From positions 348,322 through 412,321 of the forward strand of contig NZ_JAUQUB010000002.1 in assembly GCF_030580675.1 (NCBI RefSeq): DNA of 64,000 nt, given 5' to 3'. Positions 44,876-57,700 of this stretch are shown here, one piece after another. The position numbers and the translations under genes are program-made. The notes beneath the pieces were generated by a model. It made no database searches. It was not told where the DNA came from and saw only the letters and a list, made by a program, of their open reading frames with translations. How positions within the stretch are numbered: position 1 is the first letter of the stretch; each line of letters starts with the position of its first letter. The DNA comes from Antiquaquibacter soli. GTDB lineage: Bacteria > Actinomycetota > Actinomycetes > Actinomycetales > Microbacteriaceae.

Positions 44876-46039
44876 GTGGATCTTTTCGAGTACCAGGCTC
44901 GGGACATTTTCGAGAAGTACGGGGTCCCCGTACTTCAGGGCATCGTAGCCGACACCCCCGAGGGCGTTCGTGCGGCGGCCGAGCAGCTGGGCGGCGTCAC
45001 TGTCGTCAAGGCGCAGGTCAAGACCGGCGGGCGCGGCAAGGCGGGCGGCGTCAAGGTCGCCAAGACCCCGGACGACGCGGAGGCGGCGGCTCGCGACATC
45101 CTCGGCCTCGACATCAAGGGCCACGTCGTGAAGAAGGTCATGGTCGCGGAGGGCGCCGACATCAAGCAGGAGTACTACTTCTCCGTGCTCCTCGACCGGG
45201 CCAACCGCTCGTACCTCTCGCTCTCGAGCTACGAGGGCGGCATGGAGATCGAGCAGCTCGCGGAGGAGCGGCCGGATGCCCTCGCTCGCGTCGAGGTCGA
45301 TCCGGGTACCGGCCTCACCCTCGAGAAGGCGAAGGAGATCGCGGTCGCCGCGAAGTTCCCGGCGGAGCTCGTGGACACGGTGGCCCCGGTCTTCGTGAAG
45401 CTCTACGAGGTCTACACCGGCGAGGATGCCACGCTCGTCGAGGTCAACCCGCTCGTGCTCACCGGCTCGGGCGACATCATCGCCCTCGACGGCAAGGTCT
45501 CGCTCGACGAGAACGCCGGCTTCCGCCACCCCGACCACGAGGCGCTCGAGGACAAGGACGCTGCCGACCCCCTCGAGGCGAAGGCGAAGGCGAACGACCT
45601 CAACTACGTCAAGCTCGACGGCGAGGTCGGCATCATCGGCAACGGCGCGGGCCTGGTGATGTCCACGCTCGACGTCGTTGCGTACGCGGGTGAGAACCAC
45701 GGCGGCGTGAAGCCGGCCAACTTCCTCGACATCGGCGGCGGGGCATCCGCCGAGATCATGGCCGCGGGTCTCGACGTCATCCTCGGCGACCCGCAGGTCA
45801 AGAGCGTCTTCGTGAACGTCTTCGGTGGCATCACGTCGTGCGTCGCCGTCGCGAACGGAATCGTGAAGGCCCTCGAGATCCTCGGGGATGCCGCGACCAA
45901 GCCGCTCGTGGTTCGCCTCGACGGCAACCAGGTGGAGGAGGGCCGCGCGATCCTCGCTGCGGCGGACAACCCCCTCGTCACCCTCGCCACGACCATGGAC
46001 GACGGCGCCGACAAGGCCGCCGAGCTCGCGAACGCGTAA
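44876..46039 (+). CDS. sucC: succinate--CoA ligase, beta subunit
   Basis: 387 residues. With SucD it converts succinyl-CoA to succinate with NTP formation in the TCA cycle. The start [22 protein letters not shown] is diagnostic; the ATP-grasp part includes [17 protein letters not shown], and the C-terminal part [18 protein letters not shown] and [26 protein letters not shown] 44876 follows GGAAT. sucD begins 16 bp after the stop, with AAAGGA between. Confidence 0.97.
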   Translation: MDLFEYQARDIFEKYGVPVLQGIVADTPEGVRAAAEQLGGVTVVKAQVKTGGRGKAGGVKVAKTPDDAEAAARDILGLDIKGHVVKKVMVAEGADIKQEYYFSVLLDRANRSYLSLSSYEGGMEIEQLAEERPDALARVEVDPGTGLTLEKAKEIAVAAKFPAELVDTVAPVFVKLYEVYTGEDATLVEVNPLVLTGSGDIIALDGKVSLDENAGFRHPDHEALEDKDAADPLEAKAKANDLNYVKLDGEVGIIGNGAGLVMSTLDVVAYAGENHGGVKPANFLDIGGGASAEIMAAGLDVILGDPQVKSVFVNVFGGITSCVAVANGIVKALEILGDAATKPLVVRLDGNQVEEGRAILAAADNPLVTLATTMDDGADKAAELANA

Positions 46040-46055
46040 AGGACAAGCTGAACTC

Positions 46056-46946
46056 ATGTCGATCTTCCTCACCAAGGACTCCAAGGTCATCGTCCAGGGC
46101 ATCACCGGCGGCGAGGGCACGAAGCACACCGCTCTCATGCTCAAGGCGGGTACCCAGGTCGTCGGCGGCGTGAACGCGCGCAAGGCCGGCACGACCGTCG
46201 AGCACGACGGGGGCGTCTCGCTCCCGGTCTTCGGCACGGTCGCCGAGGCCGTCGAGAAGACGGGCGCCGATGTGTCGATCGCGTTCGTGCCCCCGGCGTT
46301 CACGAAGGACGCGATGATCGAGGCCATCGACGCCGAGATCCCGCTCCTCGTCGTGATCACGGAGGGCGTGCCCGTGCAGGACACCGCCGAGGCGTGGGCG
46401 TACGCGAAGGCGAAGGGCAACAAGACGCGCATCATCGGTCCGAACTGCCCCGGCATCATCACCCCCGGCGAGTCGCTCGTCGGCATCACGCCGGCGACGA
46501 TCACGGGCAAGGGGCCCATCGGCCTCGTCTCGAAGTCGGGCACCCTGACCTACCAGATGATGTTCGAGCTGCGCGACCTCGGGTTCTCGACCGCCATCGG
46601 CATCGGGGGCGACCCGATCGTCGGCACCACCCACATCGACGCGCTCGCGGCCTTCGAAGCCGACCCGGAGACGAAGGCGATCGTCATGATCGGCGAGATC
46701 GGCGGTGACGCCGAGGAGCGAGCGGCCGACTTCCTCCGCGCCAACGTCACCAAGCCGGTCGTCGCGTACGTCGCCGGGTTCACCGCCCCCGAGGGCAAGA
46801 CGATGGGCCACGCCGGGGCGATCGTCTCGTCCGGTGCGGGCACCGCGGAGGGCAAAAAGGTCGCCCTCGAGGCGGCCGGCGTCAAGGTCGGCAAGACGCC
46901 GAGCGAGACCGCGGCGCTGCTGCGCGAGGTGTACTCGGCGCTCTAG
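46056..46946 (+). CDS. sucD: succinate--CoA ligase, alpha subunit
   Basis: 296 residues. Binds CoA in the N-terminal Rossmann domain ([30 protein letters not shown]) and carries the phosphorylated histidine in [14 protein letters not shown]. Other family blocks: [31 protein letters not shown] and [17 protein letters not shown] 46056. The pair is closed by a terminator. Confidence 0.97.
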   Translation: MSIFLTKDSKVIVQGITGGEGTKHTALMLKAGTQVVGGVNARKAGTTVEHDGGVSLPVFGTVAEAVEKTGADVSIAFVPPAFTKDAMIEAIDAEIPLLVVITEGVPVQDTAEAWAYAKAKGNKTRIIGPNCPGIITPGESLVGITPATITGKGPIGLVSKSGTLTYQMMFELRDLGFSTAIGIGGDPIVGTTHIDALAAFEADPETKAIVMIGEIGGDAEERAADFLRANVTKPVVAYVAGFTAPEGKTMGHAGAIVSSGAGTAEGKKVALEAAGVKVGKTPSETAALLREVYSAL

Positions 46947-46958
46947 CCGAACGTTGCG

Positions 46959-46991
46959 GAGGAGGGCGCGCCGTGATCGGCCGCCCTCCTC
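46959..46991 (+). terminator. terminator after sucCD
   Basis: A perfect 10-bp stem (46959-46968 with 46982-46991), 13-nt loop, then TGTCGTT. Confidence 0.7.
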
Positions 46992-47048
46992 TGTCGTTCG
47001 CGGCGTGTCATCCTCCACCGCGGTAGCGGGGTGGGCGGGTCGCCACCG

Positions 47049-47054
47049 TAGGCT
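47049..47054 (+). promoter_or_regulatory. -10 box for the leaderless hydrolase gene
   Basis: TAGGCT, 6 nt before the GTG at 47061. Confidence 0.5.
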
Positions 47055-47060
47055 GGGCGC

Positions 47061-48575
47061 GTGAAGCGCACCCCGATCGTCGCGGCCGCCGCCGCGCTCC
47101 TCCTCCTGCTGTCCGGCTGCCAGTACCTGCCGTCGCTGTCGGGCGCGCCGACGCCGTCGGCCACGCCGCTCGCGTCGTTCGAGGAGTACTACGCGCAGGA
47201 GGTCTCCTGGTCGCCGTGCGAGGCGGGCATGGAGTGCGCGCGCGTGGAGGCGCCGGTGAGCTGGGATGACCCGTCCCTCGGCTCGATCGAGCTCGCGGTC
47301 ATCCGATCGCAGGCGACGGGAGCGCGCCAGGGTTCTCTGTTCGTCAATCCGGGCGGGCCGGGCGGCTCGGGCGTCGAGTACGTCATGTACTCGAGCTTCC
47401 CGGGGCTGGAGGCCGCCTTCGACATCGTCGGGTGGGATCCCCGTGGAGTGGGCCGCTCGGCGCCGGTCACGTGCTACACGGATGACGCGGACCGCGACGA
47501 GTCGCTCTACGGCACGTTCGACAGCCCCTATGACACCGAGGGCTGGATCGAGGAGCTCACCGAGAACACCGAGGACTACGCGGCCGCGTGCCTGAAGAAC
47601 ACCGGCGAGCTGCTCGCGCACATCGACACGGTGAGCACCGCGAAGGACCTCGACCTGCTGCGCGCCGTCGTCGGCGACGAGAAGCTCAACTACCTCGGGT
47701 ACTCGTACGGCACGAAGATCGGGGCGACGTACGCCGAGCTCTTCCCCGAGAACGTCGGACGCATGGTGCTCGACGGTGCGGTCGACCCGAGCCTCAGCGA
47801 CTTCGAGGGGCTCAAGACGCAGATGGCCGGATTCGAGAGCGCGTTCCGGGCGTACATGGCGTACTGCCTCTCGACCGATGCGTGCCCCTTCGACGGCAAC
47901 GTCGACTCCGCTCTCGCGCAAGCGAAGGAGCTCATCGCGACCGCCGGAGCGAAGCGACTCGTCGCCGACGACGGCCGCGTGCTCGATGAGGCGACGATCG
48001 CGACCGGCATCGCCATCAACCTCTACTCCGAGGGCTACTGGCCCGACATGACCGATATGTTCGTGGATCTGCGCGCGGATGACCCGAACTCGACGTTCAC
48101 GAACGCGGACTACTACAACTCCCGCAACTCCGACGGCTCCTACACCGGGAACTCGGTGGACGCCTATCAGGCGGTGACCTGCGCCGACGGCGACTTCCTC
48201 GACGACCCGGAGTCGACGCTCGATCGCGTCGCCGAGATCGATGCGGCGGCCCCGACGATCGGCAAGTTCTTCACGTACGACGACTTCGCGGTGCTCGACG
48301 TGCTGTGCACCCACTGGCCGGTGCCCGTGTCATCCCCGCCGGCCGAGTACGACGCCGAGGGCGCTCCGCCGATCCTCGTGATCGGCACGAGCAACGATCC
48401 GGCGACGCCGTACGCGTGGGCGGTGTCGCTCGCCGACCAGCTGTCGAGCGGCGTCCTCATCAGCTACGAGGGCGAGGGCCACACGATCTACAACCAGGGC
48501 GTCGCGTGCGTGGATGACGTCGTCGACGCGTACTTCGTGCGCGGCGAGGTACCCGCGGCCGACCCGAAGTGCTGA
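47061..48575 (+). CDS. secreted alpha/beta-hydrolase lipoprotein (tripeptidyl aminopeptidase-like)
   Basis: 504 residues. A lipoprotein signal ends LLLLLSGC with Cys20. The alpha/beta-hydrolase fold has an oxyanion-hole motif LFVNPGGPGGSGVEY, DIVGWDPRGVGRS, and the nucleophile elbow LGYSYGTKIG; later GTSNDPATPYAWA and EGEGHTIYNQG carry the expected Asp and His. A cap domain lies between. The family includes Streptomyces tripeptidyl aminopeptidases and TAP-like C-terminal proteins. The substrate is unknown, probably peptides outside the cell. GTG 47061, leaderless. It precedes the giant surface-protein gene. Confidence 0.87.
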   Translation: MKRTPIVAAAAALLLLLSGCQYLPSLSGAPTPSATPLASFEEYYAQEVSWSPCEAGMECARVEAPVSWDDPSLGSIELAVIRSQATGARQGSLFVNPGGPGGSGVEYVMYSSFPGLEAAFDIVGWDPRGVGRSAPVTCYTDDADRDESLYGTFDSPYDTEGWIEELTENTEDYAAACLKNTGELLAHIDTVSTAKDLDLLRAVVGDEKLNYLGYSYGTKIGATYAELFPENVGRMVLDGAVDPSLSDFEGLKTQMAGFESAFRAYMAYCLSTDACPFDGNVDSALAQAKELIATAGAKRLVADDGRVLDEATIATGIAINLYSEGYWPDMTDMFVDLRADDPNSTFTNADYYNSRNSDGSYTGNSVDAYQAVTCADGDFLDDPESTLDRVAEIDAAAPTIGKFFTYDDFAVLDVLCTHWPVPVSSPPAEYDAEGAPPILVIGTSNDPATPYAWAVSLADQLSSGVLISYEGEGHTIYNQGVACVDDVVDAYFVRGEVPAADPKC

Positions 48576-48589
48576 TCATCGCTCACTGA

Positions 48590-48604
48590 CCCCCGTCGAG
48601 GGGG
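48590..48604 (+). terminator. short hairpin after the hydrolase gene
   Basis: CCCCC/GGGGG stem with GTCGA loop, 15 bp after the stop. No T tract; weak. Confidence 0.4.
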
Positions 48605-48643
48605 CACCCGTTCTGGGTGGGGTACACCGACGTGCGCAATCGA

Positions 48644-48727
48644 TAACGTCGTGGGGGACGGCCGTTCGCACGGCCGCACGGGGGGACCGGTCTTACCGCC
48701 GGTCATGCACTAGGGGGATGCACCACT
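48644..48727 (+). promoter_or_regulatory. promoter and leader of the giant surface-protein gene
   Basis: TAACGT (48644-48649) is a possible -10 box. The leader has three GGGGGA boxes (48653, 48679 and 48714 areas), a GACCGG/CCGGTC inverted pair, and ATGCAC repeated directly on both sides of the last box, just upstream of the ATG at 48728. No normal ribosome-binding site other than this AGGGGGA is seen. Confidence 0.4.
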
Positions 48728-51700
48728 ATGCGTGGACTCGAAACGCGCCAGTTCTTCGCGCGCCTGTCGCAGGCCAAGATCGTCGCGGCGACGCTCGTCA
48801 CCGCTCTCGTGCTCGTGCTCGTCGGGCCGACCGCCGTGGGGTTCGCGGCATCCCCGGGCATCGCCTCGGTCGCCCCCACCGGCGGTCCGACGACCGGTGG
48901 CGGCACGATGACGATCACCGGTCTCGGTTTCGGCACCCAGGTGCCCGCGGTCACGATCGGCGGCACCGCCGCGTCCGATGTGGTGCTCGTGGATGACTCG
49001 ACGGTCACCGCCACGATCCCCGCGGGCAGCCCCGGCCTCGCGGACGTCGTCGTCACGCCGGTCGGCGGCGAGCCGCTCACCCTCTCGTCCGGCTACGAGT
49101 ACGCCGCCCCCGCCCAGTACCCGGTGTTCGATACGATCGCGCCGGCGACCGGTCCCACGACCGCGGGCGAGCCCGTGACGATCTCCGGCGCCTACCTCGA
49201 GCAGGTCGAGCGCATCCGCTTCGGGTCGACCGACATCGATTGGCGCAACTTCGTCAGCCGCGGCGAGAACGGCACGTCGATCACCGTCATCGCGCCCTAC
49301 GGAGCGGTCGGGTCGGTGGATGTCACGCTCACGACCTCCTCGGGAACCTCCGTCACAAAGTACGGCGCGTACACCTACGTCGCTCCGACGATCGCGTCGA
49401 TCAGCCCCACCTCGGGGCCGTCCGCGGGCGGGACGGCGGTCACGATCGCCGGCACCGGCTTCGGTACGTCCGGCAGCGTCTCGGTGAGCATCGCGGGTGC
49501 TGCGGCGTCGAACGTCGTGCGCGTCGACCCGACCCGGATCACGGCGACGACAGGAATGGCGTCGGTGGGGGTGGGCGACGTCGTCGTCACGATCACCGGG
49601 GTCGCGGGCGCTCCCGGCCCGGTCACGATCACCGGGGTCGGCCTCTACACGGTCGCGCCGTCGGTCGCGACACCCACCATCTCGGCGGTCACCCCCAATT
49701 CCGGCCCCGTCTCGGGCGGCCAGAGCGTGACCGTCACGGGAACCAACTTCCGGGCGGGCAACGGCTCCCTCGCGACGATCACGTTCGGCGGCGTCTCGGC
49801 GACGGTGCAGTCGATCGCCACGAACGGCAAGTCGATGACCGTCGTCGTTCCCGCGCACGCGGCGGGAGCCGTCGACGTGCAGGTCTCCACCGTCGACGGG
49901 CGCGCGACCTCCCGCAATGGGTACACGTACAACCCCGCACCCGTCATCACGGGTCTGAGCCCCGCGAGCGGAATCGTCGCGGGCGGCACCTTCGTGACGC
50001 TCACCGGCAGCGGCTTCGGCGCCACCGGCGTGCCCGTCGTGACGATCGACGGCCGCGCCGCAACGTGCGTGACGCGACTCAGCGACACGACGATCTCCTT
50101 CGTCGCGCCGGCCGGCACGAGCACCGGCGCGCGCACCGTCGAGGTCACCCCGGCGACGCGCGGCGGCTCCGCGAGCCTCGCGGGCGGCTACACCTACGTC
50201 GCGGCCACCACCACCCCGACCATCTCCTCCGTCTCGCCCTCGAGCGGGTTGACCTCCGGCGGCACCACCATCACCCTCCGCGGCACCGGCTTCACGTCGG
50301 CGACGACGCCGTCCGTGCTGGTCGGGGGATCCTGCGCGACCGACGTGGTCGTCGTGGATGCCACGACCATCACCGCGACCACGCCCACGGGTGTGGCCGG
50401 GGTGCGCGATGTCGTCGTGACCACGAGCACCGGGCAGGCGACGGCCGCGGCATCCTTCACCTACCGCGACGCGCCCGCCATCCTCACTCTCAGCCCCTCG
50501 TCGGGATCGACGGCGGGCGGCCAGACGGTCGTGATCACCGGTCGCGGCTTCGGCGAGACCGGCACCCCGGTCGTGACGATCGGCGGCCAGCCCGTCGCCT
50601 CCGTGGAACGGCTGAGCGACACCCAGATCCGCATCGTCACCCAGCCCGGCGCGCCCGGCGCCCAGGCCGTCCAGGTCACCCCGGCCGGCGGGTCGACGCT
50701 CAACAAGCCGAACGCGTACACCTACCTCGCCCCGACCGTGACGAGCCTGCAGCCCTACGCGGGGTCGACCCGGGGCGGCACGAAGGTCACGATCACAGGC
50801 ACCGGCTTCGGCGACAGCGGCACCCCCGTCGTGACGTTCGGCGGCGTGCCCGCCACGTCGGTCGTGCGGGTGTCGTCGACGCAGGTGACCGCGGTCACCC
50901 CCGCGCACGAGTCCGGGGCGGTCGCCGTCGTCGTGACCCCCGCCACGGGTCCGTCGTCGGGCACGAAGGGCAACGCCTTCTCCTACGTCACCGATGTCGT
51001 CACCCCGATCGTCACCTCCTCGCTGCCCTCGCGCGGTCCGTCGGAAGGCGGTATCACGGTGTACGTCGCCGGTGAGAACTTCATCGGCACGAACTCCGTG
51101 CCCGCGACCGTGACGGTCGGCGGCGTTGCAGCCACGTCCGTCGTCGTCGCCGCCGATGGCGAGTCCCTGACGTTCCGGGCACCCGCGCTCGCGCCGGGCC
51201 GCTACGACCTCGTCGTCACGACGAACGAGGGATCCACGACGGTCCGCTGGGCGTACACCGTCGCCGCGCCTCCCGTCATCGACAACTGCTCCGCCGTGAG
51301 CCCGCGGGAGACCTCGCCCGAGGCGGGCACGTCGGTGACGGTCACCGGCTCCGGCTTCGGCGCGAGCGGCACGCCCACCGTGACCGTCGGCGGCGTACCG
51401 GCGACGGTGCTCGCGTCGAGCGACACCTCCGTGACCTTCCGCATGCCGGGCGGACCCGTCGGGTACCCGCAGATCGTCGTGCGCCCGACCACCGGCGGCA
51501 GCCCGCTCACGATCGACGGCTGCCTCCTGCGCACTACGGAGGTGCGCATCGAGGCGAACAGCCGGGTCATCCAGTTCGGCGACCCCACCCCGACGTTCAC
51601 CGCGACGGCGACGGGGCTCTACGGTGACGACGCGCTCCAGTCGACGTCGTTCGTCTTCAGCGGCAACGGCTACGGCCCGAGCACGGTGCCCCCGACGAAT

Positions 51701-54700
51701 GCCGGCACCTACACCCTGATGCCCGCGGATGCCGTGCTCTCGCCCGGGCAGATCAGCAACTACACCGTGGAGTACGTGTCCGGGCTGTACATCATCCGCG
51801 GATTCGAGGCGACGCTGAAGGCCGTGGACACCTCGAAGGTGTACGGCGACGACGACCCCGAGTTCTCCTACACGAGCACCGGCCTGCGCCCGGGCCACAC
51901 CATCACGGGAGCGGCCTTCGAGTTCTGGGGCATCGACGGCACCAGCTATGGCCCGTCGACGACGCCGCCGACCGACGCGGGAACCTATCGATTCGCGCCG
52001 ACCGCCGCACACGTGGGCGGGGCCGAGTCGAACTACTCGTTCACCTACCAGTGGGCGTACTACACGATCACGCCGAGGCCGATCACGATCGGAGCCATCC
52101 CCGCGTTCAAGGTGTACGGCGACGCGGACCCGGCGTTCGAGTGGACGGTTCGCGCCGGCTCGCTCGCCTACGACGACGCTCTGCCCGGAACCCTCTCCCG
52201 CGAAGAGGGGGAGGACGTCGGCCAGTACGACATCCTGCAGGGCTCCGTCGACGACCCGAACTACACGATCACCTACCTCAACGACGTGCTCGACATCACG
52301 CCGCGACCGATCTCGGTCACGGCGGCGGATGCCTCGAAGGTCTACGGCGACGCCGACCCGGAGCTCACCGGCGAGTCGGAGGGGCTGCTGCCCGGCGACT
52401 ACCTGGACGGCTACCTCGCGCGGGAGCCCGGTGAGAACGTCGGGTCCTATGAGATCACCCGCGGCACGCTCAGCGCGAGCGCCAACTACGAGATCGTCTC
52501 GTTCTCGAGCGGGACCTTCACGATCACGCCGCGCCCGCTCACGGTCACCCTCGGCGACGCTTCCAAGACCTACGGCGACGCCGACCCCGCGCTCCTCGCC
52601 GAGATCAGCGAGGGCTCGCTCGTCGGCGGCGACCAGTTGAGCGGCTCGCCCTCGCGCGCACCCGGCGAGGACGTCGGCTCCTACGCGATCGGCGGCGGAA
52701 GCATCACCGCCGGCGCCAACTACGAGATCTCGTTCATCGACGGCCTCCTCACGATCGAGCCCCGGCCGATCGAGGTCACCGCCGACGACCAGTCGAAGCA
52801 GTACGGCGACGCCGACCCGTCGCCCCTCGCCTACACCGTCACGCGCGGGTCGCTCGTCGGAACCGACACGCTTACCGGCACGCTCTCGCGCGACGAGGGC
52901 GAGGCGGTCGGCGTCTACGCGATCACGCCCGGCTCGCTCGGAGCGGGACCGAACTACGAGATCACCGTCGTGGGCGGCGAGCTCGAGATCGAGCCGCGCT
53001 CCATCACCGTGACCGCGGATGCCGCGACCCAGGTCTACGGCGACGCCGACGCCGCCCTCACGTGGCAGGTCACGAGCGGATCGCTCGTGCCCGGCGACTC
53101 CCTCGACGGGCAGCTCGACCGCGAGCCCGGAACCGACGTCGGCGAGTACGCCATCGGCCGCGGCTCGCTCGGCAACGACAGCTACACGATCACGTTCGTC
53201 CCCGCCGAGCTGACGATCACGGCGCGGCCGCTCACGATCACCGCCGACCCCGCTTCGAAGGAGTACGGCGAGACCGACCCGCAGCTGACCGCCACCGCCG
53301 ACAACCTCGTCGAGGGCGACTCGCTCACCGGTTCGCTCGTGCGCGAGCCCGGGGAGAACGTCGACTCGTACGCGATCACTGCCGGGACGATCGGCGCCGG
53401 GACGAACTACACCGTCTCGTTCCAGGCCGGCACCTTCGAGATCACGCCGCGCTCCCTCGAGCTGCGCGCCGACGACCTCTCCGCGGAGTACGGCGACCCC
53501 GCGCCGACCCCCACCGTGAGCGTCTCCGCTGGAGCGCTCGTGCCGGGTGACGTGCTCGGTGCCGCGACGTTCGCCCCGGGCATCCTGCCGACCGACGCGG
53601 GGGAGTACTCGATCACCCCGACCGGAGTCGCGTTCGCCAGCGGCAGCGCGTCGAACTACGAGATCACGTTCGTGGCGGGCACCCTCGTCATCTCCCCGCT
53701 CGCGGTCGAGATCGCGCCCGACTCCCTCGACAAGCGCTTCGGCGAGGCGGACCCCGTGCTCACCTACGCCGCATCGCCCGTACTCGTCGACGGCGACGAG
53801 TTCTCCGGCGCGCTCGGGCGCGACTCGGGAGAAGGAGTGGGCCGCTACGCCGTGACGCTCGGTTCGCTGAGCGCCGGCCCGAACTACGAGCTCACCCTCG
53901 CCCCCGCGGAGTTCGAGATCCTCTCGCGCACCATCGAGGTGACCGCGCACGCCGCCTCGAAGGTCTATGGCGATGGCGACCCCGTCCTCGAGTGGGAGGT
54001 CACCGGCGGCGAGCTCGTCGAGGGCGACCCGCTCACCGGCTCCCTCTCCCGCGAGCCCGGCGAGGACGCCGGCTCGTACCGCATCACCCTCGGCGACCTC
54101 GGTGGCGGGAACTACGACATCGACTTCGTCGACGCGGGCTTCACGATCGAGCCGCGACCGGTGTCCCTCGAGATCGACAACGCCGAGAAGCAGTACGGCG
54201 ACGAGGACCCCGAGTTCACCTACAGTGCCGACGGACTCGTGAACGGCGACTCGCTCTCGGGAGCGCCGTCCCGGAACGCCGGCGAGGCCGTCGGCGAGTA
54301 CGAGATCGGTCTCGGCACGCTCGAGGCGTCGCCCAACTACATCATCGCGTTCGTCGACCCGGGCGTCCTGACGGTCACGAAGCGCACCATCACGATCGCC
54401 CCCACGGACAAGGAGATCGTCTACGGCGACTCGCTCGGGTCGCTCGACTACTCGGTCATCGGCGGCTCGCTCGTCGACGGCGACTCGATCGAGTCGGTCG
54501 ACGTCGACGTGCTGGGCTACACCGGCGACGCCGGCGCCTACACGCTCGAGGCGAGCGGTGCGGTCATCGACGGCGGGGCATCCAACTACGACGTCATGTA
54601 CATCACGGGCACTCTGTGGGTATCGCCGCTCGAGATCGTCGTGACCGCCGACGACATCACCAAGGAGTACGGCGACGCCGATCCGGCGTTCTCGTGGACG

Positions 54701-57700
54701 TCGTCGCCCGCCCTCATCGGCGACGACGCCCTGTCGGGCTCGCTCGCCCGCGACCCCGGCGAGGATGTCGGCACGTACGCCATCACCGCGGGCACGCTGT
54801 CCGGCGGCTCCAACTACACCGTGACCGTGGCCTCCGGCGAGCTCGAGATCACGGTGCGCACCCTCGAGGTGACCGCGCAGACGGCATCCAAGACCTATGG
54901 AGACGCGGACCCCTCGTTCGGCTGGTCGATCACCTCGGGCTCCCTGCTGCCCGGTGACTCGCTGTCCGGCGAGCTATCGCGGGAGTCGGGCGAGGATGTC
55001 GGCGAGTACGCGATCACGATCGGCTCGCTCGACAACCCCAACTATGTCGTCGAGTTCGTTCCCGCCGACCTGACGATCACGGCTCGCCCGATCGTCATCC
55101 AGGTGCAGGATGCCTCGAAGCAGTACGGCGACACCGACCCCGAGCTCACCGCGACCTCCGCCGACCTCGTGTTCGAGGACACCCTGACGGGATCGCCGGA
55201 GCGCGAGCCGGGCGAGGCGGTCGGCGAGTACGAGATCGGCGCGGGAAGCCTCTCGGCATCGACGAACTACACGGTCACCAGCGTCGAGCCCGGCGAGTTC
55301 ACGATCGGGCAGCGCTCGATCACGATCGCCGCCGACGACCAGGAGATCGTCTACGGCGACGCTATCGACCCCGACTCCTTCACGATCGTCGAGGGGAGCC
55401 TCGCGGGCGCCGACGAGCTCGACGGCGTTGAGCTCTCGGCGAGCCCGACCGGTGTCGGCAGCGTCGAGATCGCGGCATCCGACGCGCGCTTCGCCACCGG
55501 CGACGCGGCGAACTACGCCATCCAGTACCGCCCCGGCACGCTCACGGTCACGCCGCGGCCGATCACGGTCATCGCGCAGGCCGCGATCAAGACCTACGGC
55601 GACCCCGACCCGGTCATCGAGTACTCGCTGACCGAGGAACTGCAGTCGGGCGACTCCGTCAGCGGGGCGCTCGGCCGCGAGCCCGGCGAGGGGGTCGGCG
55701 ACTACGCGGTCACGCTCGGCTCGCTCGGAGCGGGACCGAACTACGAGCTCTCGCTCGAGCCTGCGATCGTCACGATCACACCGCGCCACCTGACGATTTT
55801 TGCGCAGGCGGCGACGAAGACCTACGGCGACGCGGACCCCGCCCTCACCTTCGCGATGACGGGCCTGCTCGAGGGCGACTCGCTCTCCGGCGAGCTCTCG
55901 CGGGACCCCGGCGAGGACGTCGGCGGCTACGCCATCCGGAAGGGCACCCTCAACAACGAGAACTACGCGATCTCCTTCGAGTCCGCGAACCTCACCATCA
56001 CCGAGCGCACTCTCACGGTGACGTTCGACTCCGTGACCAAGACGTACGGCGACAGCGACCCCGAGCTCACCTTTGCGCTCGACGGTCTCGTCGGAGGCGA
56101 CTCGGTGAGCGGCACCGCGACTCGCCTCGCCGGCGAGGACGTCGGCCAGTACGGCATCGGCCTCGGCTCGCTGAACGCCGGCTCGAACTACGTGCTCGAG
56201 CTCGCGTCGGGCGGCTCGTTCACCATCGAGCCGCGCCCCCTCGTGATCGCCGCGGATGACGCGGCCATCGCCTACGGCGACTCCCTGCCCGCCGTGGGGT
56301 ACTCGATCACCGAGGGCACCCTCGTGACCGGTGACGCCCTCGGATCGGTGTCGGTCGCGATCGACGGTGCGGCGGCGGACGCGGGCTCCTACGCGATCGT
56401 CGCCGGCGACGCTGTCTTCGCGACCGGCTCGATCGACAACTACGACATCCAGTACCGCGACGGCACGCTCACCATCGAGCCGCGATCGCTCACCGTTGCG
56501 GCTCAGGACGCGTCCAAGACCTACGGCGACACCGACCCCGTATTCGGCTTCGACGTCGACGGACTCCTCCCGGGCGACGAGACGACAGGATCGCTCGATC
56601 GCACCGCGGGCGAGGATGTCGCGACGTACCTCATCCGCCTCGGCACGGTGACCGCCGGACCGAACTACGCGATCGACTTCACGCCGGCCTACCTGACGAT
56701 CGAGCAGCGCCCGATCACGGTCACCCCGCTGTCGGGCCAGTCCAAGGTGTACGGAGACGGCGACCCCTCGCTCGCGTGGAGCGTGACCTCGGGCTCGCTG
56801 GTCGGCGAGGACTCGCTCTCCGGCTCCCTCGGACGCGAGGCGGGCGAGGACGTGGGCGACTACGCCATCACGATCGGCACTCTCGGCAACGGCAACTACG
56901 CGATCGAGCTCGGCGAGGGCGACTTCGCGATCACCTCGAAGCCGATCACTGTCTCGGCTCAGCCTGCGACCTCGGTCTACGGAGACGCGGATGCCCCGCT
57001 CGAGGTCACCACCGACGGGCTCGTCGGCGACGACGAGCTGTCCGGCGCCCCCTCCCGCACCGCCGGCTCCGCCGTCGGCGAGTACACCATCCTCGTCGGC
57101 ACGATCTCGGCCGGGCCGAACTACACGATCACCTTTGAGACGGCCGCGTACTCGATCACTCCGCGCCCGGTGACCGTCGCCGCCGACGACCAGACGATCG
57201 ACTACGGCGACGCCGACCCCGAGCTGACCTTCGAGGTCACTGACGGTTCCGTGCTCGGGATCGACGAGTTCAGTGGCACCCTCGTGCGAGCGGCTGGCGA
57301 CGACGCGGGCGAGTACGCGATCACGCAGGGCACACTCGCCCTCGGGTCCAACTACTCCCTCACCGTCGAGCCCGGCACCCTCACGATCGAGCCGCGCGTC
57401 ATCGGCATCACCGCCGTCGACGCCTCCAAGGTCTACGGCGACGCGGACCCGGCGCTGCTGCCCTACTCGGTCACGTCCGGCGATCTCGCCGCGGGCGATA
57501 CTCCAACGGGAACGCTCGTGCGCGAGGCGGGCGAGCACGTCGGCGAGTACGCCATCCTGCCGGGCACGCTCGACGCGGGACCGAACTACCGGTTCACCGT
57601 CGAGGGCGGCACGTTCGAGATCACGCCGCGGCCGATCGAGGTGACGGCGGACAACTCGACCGAGGTGTTCGGCGAGCCTGACCCGGAGTTCTCCTGGTCG

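Noticed and set aside
48710..53950. A 1746-codon open frame on the minus strand opposite the giant gene
   Set aside because: It is an antisense shadow. The plus strand encodes recognisable IPT/MBG domains and the minus frame gives Arg/Gly/Asp-rich low-complexity sequence. High GC with C/G at third positions removes stops in this frame.
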